Of a stretch of DNA of 9,487 bases, positions 6,068 through 9,487 are shown piece after piece. Numbering within the stretch: the stretch's first letter is position 1; each line of letters begins with the position of its first letter. Origin of the DNA: CSP1-8 sp049688015 (GTDB taxonomy: Bacteria; Desulfobacterota; Deferrimicrobia; Deferrimicrobiales; Deferrimicrobiaceae); contig JBAVJZ010000058.1 in NCBI GenBank assembly GCA_049688015.1, positions 1 to 9,487 on the forward strand. Direction: 5' to 3'. The position numbers and the translations under genes were made by a program. The notes beneath the pieces are model-generated. The model worked only from the letters and a program-made list of their open reading frames with translations. It ran no database searches and was not told where the DNA came from.

Positions 6068-6883
6068 TTAGGACGAGGGGGAGGGGGAGCCCAATGGGGC
6101 CGGTTCGAGGCCCGGGTCGCCGGCGCCGATGTTGAACCCCGCGTCGACGTAGTGCACTTCGCCGGTCACGCCGGAAGCCAAGTCCGAAAGGAGATACACG
6201 GCGGCGTTCCCCACCTCGTCCTGCGTCACGTTCCGTCGGAGCGAGGCGCCACGGGCGCTCTTCTCCATCAGTTTGCGGATATCGCCCACGCCGGAGGCGG
6301 CCAGTGTACGGATCGGCCCGGCCGAGACGGCGTTGACGCGGATCCCTTCCGACCCGAGATCGTGGGCCAGGTAACGGGTCGCCGCTTCGAGGGCGGCCTT
6401 CGCCACGCCCATCACGTTGTAGTTCGGCACGGCGCGCATCGCCCCGAGGTAGCTCATCGTCACCATGGCCCCCCCCGGTCGCATCAACCGGGCCGCCCGC
6501 CGGGCGCAGCCAATGAAGGAGTAGGCGGAAATATCCAGCGCGAGATGGAAATCGGCACGCGAGGTATCCCGGAATTTGCCTTTCATCGATTCCCTGTTGG
6601 CAAAGGCGATGGAGTGCACGATGAAGTCGAGCCGCCCCCAACGGGCCTCGACCTTGGCGAAGAAATCGTCGAGCTGGGCGTCGTCGCCGACGTCGAGCGG
6701 TTCGACGAAGCTCGACTGGATCGACTCCGCCAGGGGATGAACCCGTTTCTTCAGCGACTCGCCGAGATAGTTGAACCCGAGCTCGGCCCCCTCGCGGTGA
6801 CAGGACCTGGCCACGCCCCATGCGATCGATTTCTCGTTGGCGACGCCCAGGATCACCCCTTTCCTGCCTTGCAGAATGCCCAC
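6068..6883 (-). CDS. fabI: Enoyl-[acyl-carrier-protein] reductase (NADH), FabI
   Basis: This is a 271-residue short-chain dehydrogenase-type enzyme that catalyses the last reductive step of each fatty-acid elongation round in the cytoplasm, and is the usual triclosan-sensitive form. The N-terminal nucleotide-binding strand 'GVILGVANEKSIAWGVA' (9-25) is characteristic of FabI. So are 'SIAFA' at 91-95 and 'SYLGAMRAVPNYNVMGVAK' at 144-162, which supplies Y145, Y155 and K162 in the FabI Y-x6-K pattern. 'IRVNAVSAGPIRTLAASGV' and the C-terminal 'GEVHYVDAGFNI' also match. The tail after 'GFNI' is ~16 residues and proline-rich. I start at GTG 6883, which gives 'GILQGRKG' as in homologues, with GGGGGG 6 nt upstream; the TTG at 6913 has no Shine-Dalgarno. 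It follows the methyltransferase gene by 109 nt and precedes the DRL-like gene on the same strand. Confidence 0.96.
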   Translation of the reverse strand: MGILQGRKGVILGVANEKSIAWGVARSCHREGAELGFNYLGESLKKRVHPLAESIQSSFVEPLDVGDDAQLDDFFAKVEARWGRLDFIVHSIAFANRESMKGKFRDTSRADFHLALDISAYSFIGCARRAARLMRPGGAMVTMSYLGAMRAVPNYNVMGVAKAALEAATRYLAHDLGSEGIRVNAVSAGPIRTLAASGVGDIRKLMEKSARGASLRRNVTQDEVGNAAVYLLSDLASGVTGEVHYVDAGFNIGAGDPGLEPAPLGSPSPSS

Positions 6884-6992
6884 GAAACACCCCCCGATTT
6901 CGATTTCCCCCAATCTTAACAGGGAACACTGGAAAGAACACGTGAATCGGAAAATGGGGCAGGATGCGAACCCCCACGGTTCTCCCCCCTCT

Positions 6993-7586
6993 TCAACGCC
7001 GTTGAAACCAGTACCACGCGGAGGGAGTACCTCGCTCTTCCCCGATCACCGTCCGGACCAGGGAGAGATCCGATCCCAGCAAGGATTCGACCTCTTTGGT
7101 GGAGATGCCTGCACCTCGGCCTTCCCGTTGTCTCGGCAGCCACGCGTAGAGCATGTACCAGGCCTGCGGCCGCAGCAATCGGGACAGGTTTTCGGCATAT
7201 CGCATCCGATCTTCCGCTTTCAGGGCATGCAGGCAGCCGATGTCCAGGGCGTAGTCGAAAGGACCGGACAGGGCGAAAAGGTCGGTGACGCCTGCGACAA
7301 GAAAATCGATCGCAAATCCGCTCCGGGCGGCCTTGGCGCGAGCGGCGAGAATCGCTTGGGGTATGAAATCGACGCCTGTGACCCGCCATCCGTGCCTCGC
7401 CAGGGTGACGGCATTGGTACCCGTGCCGCATCCAAGATCCAACGCTTTTCCAGGCGGGGTCCGGGCGATGAAATCCATCACCTCGGGCGGGGTGACTTGC
7501 GTATCCCAGGGAGTCTGCCGGAACCAATAGCGCCACCGGAATTTCCAGTGGTTGGGCAGGAAGGAACCGATCCATTCATGCCACAT
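6993..7586 (-). CDS. Class I SAM-dependent methyltransferase
   Basis: The product is 197 residues long. SAM-binding motif I is LDLGCGTG at 49-56, followed by the acidic strand end 'VTGVDF' at 69-74 and the post-III segment 'FDYALDIGCLHAL' at 110-122. Upstream is 'RYWFRQTPWDTQVTPPEV' (19-36), which is typical of a bacterial subgroup related to thiopurine methyltransferase/TehB-like enzymes. C-terminal strands 'WYMLYAWLP' and a closing 'WYWFQRR' complete the fold. The substrate is unknown; small thiol, metalloid or halide acceptors are known for relatives, but nothing here identifies one. I prefer ATG 7586 because GGAG sits ~9 nt upstream and the family begins near this point. An in-frame ATG at 7652 would add 22 residues with no Shine-Dalgarno and would intrude on the hairpin region. 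It is in line with the DUF1059 gene upstream and fabI downstream. Confidence 0.88.
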   Translation of the reverse strand: MWHEWIGSFLPNHWKFRWRYWFRQTPWDTQVTPPEVMDFIARTPPGKALDLGCGTGTNAVTLARHGWRVTGVDFIPQAILAARAKAARSGFAIDFLVAGVTDLFALSGPFDYALDIGCLHALKAEDRMRYAENLSRLLRPQAWYMLYAWLPRQREGRGAGISTKEVESLLGSDLSLVRTVIGEERGTPSAWYWFQRR

Positions 7587-7657
7587 GCCCGGAAACTCCT
7601 TTCCCTTTTCTGTGGAGTTACCGGATCGCGGACGGGGTATTTCGACGGACATTAGGA

Positions 7658-7714
7658 ATACCTGGGGGGCACTTCACCGAATAAACGTACCGGTGATACC
7701 ATGCCCCCCGGTAT
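7658..7714 (-). terminator. Long imperfect hairpin between DUF1059 and methyltransferase genes
   Basis: Outer arms ATACC-T-GGGGGGCA (7658-7671) and TGCCCCCC-GGTAT (7702-7714) pair over 13 bp with one bulged T. An inner stem CACCG (7675-7679) / CGGTG (7691-7695) closes an 11-nt loop. It starts 24 nt past the stop of the - strand DUF1059 gene, a typical terminator place, but neither strand has a T-run after the stem. It may attenuate or process the transcript rather than end it. Confidence 0.5.
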
Positions 7715-7738
7715 CCGGTTACCCCGTCCTGGAGGGCG

Positions 7739-7933
7739 TTACGCGGGCGGGCTTCCCGCCTTAATCCCCTTCCGGATCATGTCCTTGAACTCGGGAGTAA
7801 TCTGGTACTTGTGCACCGATTTCGCGTGCTCGATCACGGCTTGCATCAGTTCCTCCTCGGAGTCTGCCGAAAGCGCCACGGTGCATTTCACTTCGCTGGG
7901 GTGGTCGCGGCAATCGATGTATTTCCGTGCCAT
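7739..7933 (-). CDS. DUF1059 small soluble protein
   Basis: This is a 64-residue protein with the DUF1059 pattern: an N-terminal 'KYIDCRDHPSEVKC' with C8, H11 and C17, an acidic helix 'ADSEEELMQAVIEHAKSVH' containing H36 and H41, then 'ITPEFKDMIRKGI'. The conserved cysteines and histidines suggest metal binding or redox sensitivity, but the family has no established function. No signal peptide or membrane segment is present. The ATG at 7933 is preceded by AAGGAGGAG with 6 nt spacing, one of the best ribosome binding sites in the window, so good expression is likely. It would be the first gene of a possible - strand run with the methyltransferase, fabI and the DRL-like gene, though the hairpin behind it may separate it from the rest. 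It is divergent from nudC. Confidence 0.9.
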   Translation of the reverse strand: MARKYIDCRDHPSEVKCTVALSADSEEELMQAVIEHAKSVHKYQITPEFKDMIRKGIKAGSPPA

Positions 7934-8229
7934 AATTGCTCCTCCTTCTGGTTAGGGGATTGTCGTACAAGGTTGCCGTCCGTTTAGTATTGATGCGATG
8001 CCCTACGTCCCGCGAACGATTCGAGATAGCATCTACTTGCCGCCTCGAAATTCCGCTTCCCCCAAGAGGCGGTCAAAGCATGTCCGACGAAACCGCAGGT
8101 TCCGCGGATCTCTCTTACCAGAGGGAATAAAATGCAGTTCCGTAAGGAATCGGCCGAGGGATGGTATTTCCCGTCCATGCGGCGATCCCGGGCGGATTCC
8201 CCGCAGACTTCCACCGGAAAGGATCAAGA
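7934..8229. other. Divergent intergenic region (296 nt) between DUF1059 and nudC genes
   Basis: This segment must hold the promoters of both neighbours. I find no convincing paired -35/-10 boxes. A 39-codon + strand frame (ATG 8132 to TGA 8251) has GAGGG 6 nt upstream but overlaps the nudC start and has no family-like features. Open frames on the - strand across here look non-coding. Confidence 0.45.
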
Positions 8230-9048
8230 GTGCATTTCATCCCCGCCGTGACACCTCCCCCGGAGACGACCCCCGAAGCGTGGTGGTTCCTGTTCCATGG
8301 CGATCGGCTGCTGGTCGAAACCTGCGGGGATGCGGTCGCCGTGCCGCACGGCCAGCCACCCGGTGTGCGCGGTCTTCGGCCCATGCGGACGCAATTCCTT
8401 GGGACCCTGGACGGAGTTCCCTGTTACGGCGGCGAGTTGACGGAACCGGTCGAACCGGACGGCACGACCTTTCGCGGCCTGCGTTCCCTTCTGGGAACAC
8501 TCCCGGACCCCCTGTTCTCCCTGGCGGGGCGGGCCTACCAGATCATGGACTGGGAACGCACACACCTGTACTGCGGGAAATGCGGCGGGCCGACCCAACC
8601 GCTGGACGGTGAGCGGGCAAGGACTTGTCCGGGTTGCGGGATGCACTTTTTCCCCCGCGTTGCGCCGGCCGTCATCGTCGCCGTGGTGCGGGATCGGAAG
8701 ATCCTCCTCGCCCAGGCACGCCGCTTCCCTTCCGCGTTCTACAGCGTCCTCGCCGGGTTCGTCGAACCGGGGGAAACCTTCGAGGAGTGCGTGCGTCGGG
8801 AGGTGCGAGAGGAGGTCGGCATCGATGTGACGAACCTCCGGTACTTCGGCAGCCAACCGTGGCCGTTCCCCCACCAGTTGATGGTGGGGTTCACCGCCGA
8901 ACACGCCGGAGGCGACCTGGCGATCGAGGAGAAGGAGATCATCCGCGCCGGCTGGTTCGACGCCGACGAGATCGCCCGCCTGGAGGTCCCGCGTCACGGG
9001 ACGATCGCCCGCCGATTGATCGAATGGTTTCTCGACCGCAAGGAATGA
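8230..9048 (+). CDS. nudC: NADH pyrophosphatase / NAD-capped RNA hydrolase NudC
   Basis: This is a 272-residue Nudix hydrolase that cleaves NADH to NMNH and AMP and, in E. coli, removes NAD caps from RNA. It has the full NudC architecture: a variable N-terminal domain (~1-105), a zinc ribbon with C115-x2-C118 and C133-x2-C136, and the Nudix fold. The Nudix box is complete: G176, E182, R190-E191, E194-E195 and G197 ('GFVEPGETFEECVRREVREEVGI' pattern). The NudC signature SQPWPFP follows at 208-214. I choose GTG 8230, which has AAAGGA about 6 nt upstream and gives a length near that of E. coli NudC (257). An ATG at 8161 would add 23 residues that do not look like the family N-terminus. It is a single + strand gene, divergent from DUF1059, with a long inverted repeat 25 nt after its stop. 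Confidence 0.95.
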   Translation: MHFIPAVTPPPETTPEAWWFLFHGDRLLVETCGDAVAVPHGQPPGVRGLRPMRTQFLGTLDGVPCYGGELTEPVEPDGTTFRGLRSLLGTLPDPLFSLAGRAYQIMDWERTHLYCGKCGGPTQPLDGERARTCPGCGMHFFPRVAPAVIVAVVRDRKILLAQARRFPSAFYSVLAGFVEPGETFEECVRREVREEVGIDVTNLRYFGSQPWPFPHQLMVGFTAEHAGGDLAIEEKEIIRAGWFDADEIARLEVPRHGTIARRLIEWFLDRKE

Positions 9049-9073
9049 ACCCACAGATCATGTAAGATCACCA

Positions 9074-9174
9074 GCCGGATGCGCCGGACGAGGGAGAAGC
9101 AAAGAAAAGGGGGGCTATCGCAACGATGCCGATGATCGCGCGCCCCGGCAATTTTCTTCTCGTGCGCATCCGGC
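9074..9174. terminator. Long imperfect inverted repeat, probable bidirectional terminator
   Basis: Outer arms GCCGGATGCGC (9074-9084) and GCGCATCCGGC (9164-9174) are perfect over 11 bp. After a 3-nt bulge, ACGAG (9088-9092) pairs with CTCGT (9159-9163). After another bulge, AAGAAAA (9102-9108) pairs with TTTTCTT (9152-9158), and GGGGC (9111-9115) pairs with GCCCC (9142-9146). The inner G/C hairpin is followed on + by TTTTCTTCT and on - by TTTTCTTTG, as in intrinsic terminators facing both ways. It begins 25 nt after the nudC stop. The long outer arms exceed what a terminator needs. Confidence 0.6.
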
Positions 9175-9325
9175 AGACCCGTATCCCCTCTCATTCCATC
9201 ATGTATAGCAAGGGGTTTCCGGCGTCAACGGGACATCCGAAGAACCCCCTTTTCACCCCCAGGAGCCGGTTGACCCGTTTCCAACCACAAGTACCGTAAA
9301 AAGCGTGGTCAGGCTTGGTTGGGAC

Positions 9326-9355
9326 TTGACCGCCCCAAACATAAAACGGTATTTT
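9326..9355 (+). promoter_or_regulatory. Sigma70-type promoter candidate
   Basis: TTGACC (9326-9331) and TATTTT (9350-9355) are separated by 18 nt, in a locally AT-rich patch that stands out from the GC-rich surroundings. The -10 overlaps the perfect palindrome ATTTTATAAAAT (9351-9362), a possible operator or melting site. A Shine-Dalgarno lies about 23 nt further on, in the right order for a transcript with a short leader. Confidence 0.5.
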
Positions 9356-9377
9356 ATAAAATATCAATTCGACTCAC

Positions 9378-9402
9378 GGAGGAGTTCAATATGGCGATGT
9401 AG
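9378..9402 (+). other. Strong ribosome binding site and ATG followed by an immediate stop (Met-Ala-Met-stop)
   Basis: GGAGGAG (9378-9384) is spaced 6 nt from ATG 9391. The frame reads Met-Ala-Met and then TAG at 9400-9402. Downstream in the same frame there are about 25 further open codons before TGA, with no family-like sequence. This looks like the intact expression head of a gene whose body has been lost, displaced or interrupted; a minimal leader ORF is an alternative. Nothing identifies the lost product. Confidence 0.45.
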
Positions 9403-9487
9403 AAGCATTGCACACCTGACCCCCTTCCCAATATTGATTTTCTCCCATCGAAGCGCATCAGGCATCTGTTTCAGTGATCATCCCGGG

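Larger units (their letters stand above)
9049..9487. other. Gene-poor right end (439 nt)
   Basis: No intact gene is visible. The stretch contains the long inverted repeat at 9074-9174 and a second weak hairpin at 9210-9251. The latter pairs AAGGGGTT with AACCCCCTT with one bulged C, and an inner CGG/CCG, leading into TTTT at 9250-9253. A promoter-like segment at 9326-9355, a 12-bp palindrome at 9351-9362 and a Shine-Dalgarno/start/stop cluster at 9378-9402 follow. A 7-bp inverted repeat GGTCAGG (9307-9313) / CCTGACC (9415-9421) brackets the promoter and start. Confidence 0.6.

Noticed and set aside
6023..6919. 298-codon + strand open frame, and other long + strand frames over 4708-6135 and 6837-7655
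   Set aside because: They are the antisense of fabI, the DRL-like gene and the methyltransferase gene, all of which have clear motifs. The translations are histidine/arginine/glycine-rich without family features, an effect of GC-rich codon bias.
6960..6990. tRNA T-arm-like sequence GGTTCGCATCC on the - strand between the methyltransferase gene and fabI
   Set aside because: The T-stem does not pair well and no acceptor, D or anticodon arms can be built from the flanks, which are the 3' end of the methyltransferase gene.
7746..7760. GGCGGG-CTT-CCCGCC palindrome at the 3' end of the DUF1059 gene
   Set aside because: It lies mostly within the coding sequence, has a 3-nt loop and no T-run; likely a by-product of GC-rich codons, and the hairpin at 7658-7714 is the better candidate for 3'-end structure.
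8132..8251. 39-codon + strand ORF upstream of and overlapping the nudC start
   Set aside because: It has a fair Shine-Dalgarno but a short, low-complexity-like product with no family features; it could be a leader frame, but evidence is too thin to call a gene.
8224..9054. 276-codon - strand open frame
   Set aside because: It is the antisense of nudC, whose Nudix box, zinc ribbon and SQPWPFP motif settle the coding strand.
1..9487. CRISPR array, rRNA, toxin-antitoxin pair, phage or defence system
   Set aside because: I saw no regularly spaced repeats, no rRNA-like conserved segments, and no nuclease, helicase, reverse transcriptase, integrase or toxin motifs in any plausible gene.

Overview
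The window is GC-rich (I judge roughly 60 %, not computed), gene-dense bacterial DNA. It looks like an ordinary stretch of chromosome from a Gram-negative organism: there is a SlyB-like glycine-zipper outer-membrane lipoprotein with a lipobox, an exported SYLF/YSC84 protein, a periplasmic c-type cytochrome, and FabI and NudC of standard proteobacterial type. Starts are often GTG or TTG behind purine-rich ribosome binding sites. The gene mix and style remind me of the former Deltaproteobacteria and related phyla, but that is an impression, not a demonstrated assignment.

Left part (1-3561): the 3' end of a pirin gene (+) converges on a mono-haem cytochrome c gene (-). Behind the cytochrome, also on -, is a ygiD-type extradiol dioxygenase. 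A 336-nt divergent spacer with an operator-like inverted repeat separates it from a secreted SYLF-domain gene (+), which ends in a strong intrinsic terminator readable on both strands. A possible small - strand ORF and then a glycine-zipper lipoprotein gene (+) follow.

Middle (3562-4611): this region looks eroded. About 530 nt downstream of the lipoprotein holds what may be a decayed, frameshifted coding remnant on the - strand. It is followed by a DUF4395 membrane-protein gene (+) interrupted by a clear single-base frameshift near 4473.

Right-centre (4621-7933): four - strand genes run in one direction: DUF1059 protein, class I SAM methyltransferase, FabI enoyl-ACP reductase, and a 449-residue oxidoreductase of the homoserine-dehydrogenase-like/SAF family that includes Brucella DRL (a DXR-like enzyme). 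A long imperfect hairpin lies between the DUF1059 and methyltransferase genes.

Right end (8230-9487): nudC (+) is followed by a ~100-nt imperfect inverted repeat, probably a bidirectional terminator. Beyond it is a gene-poor tail with a good-looking sigma70-type promoter and a strong Shine-Dalgarno, but a reading frame that stops after three codons (Met-Ala-Met-stop).

I see no CRISPR array, tRNA, rRNA, intact transposase, phage gene or recognisable defence system. The points most worth a second look are the DRL-like enzyme next to fabI, the frameshifted DUF4395 gene, the degenerate region at 3560-3900, the long inverted repeat after nudC, and the promoter/start/immediate-stop structure at the right edge.
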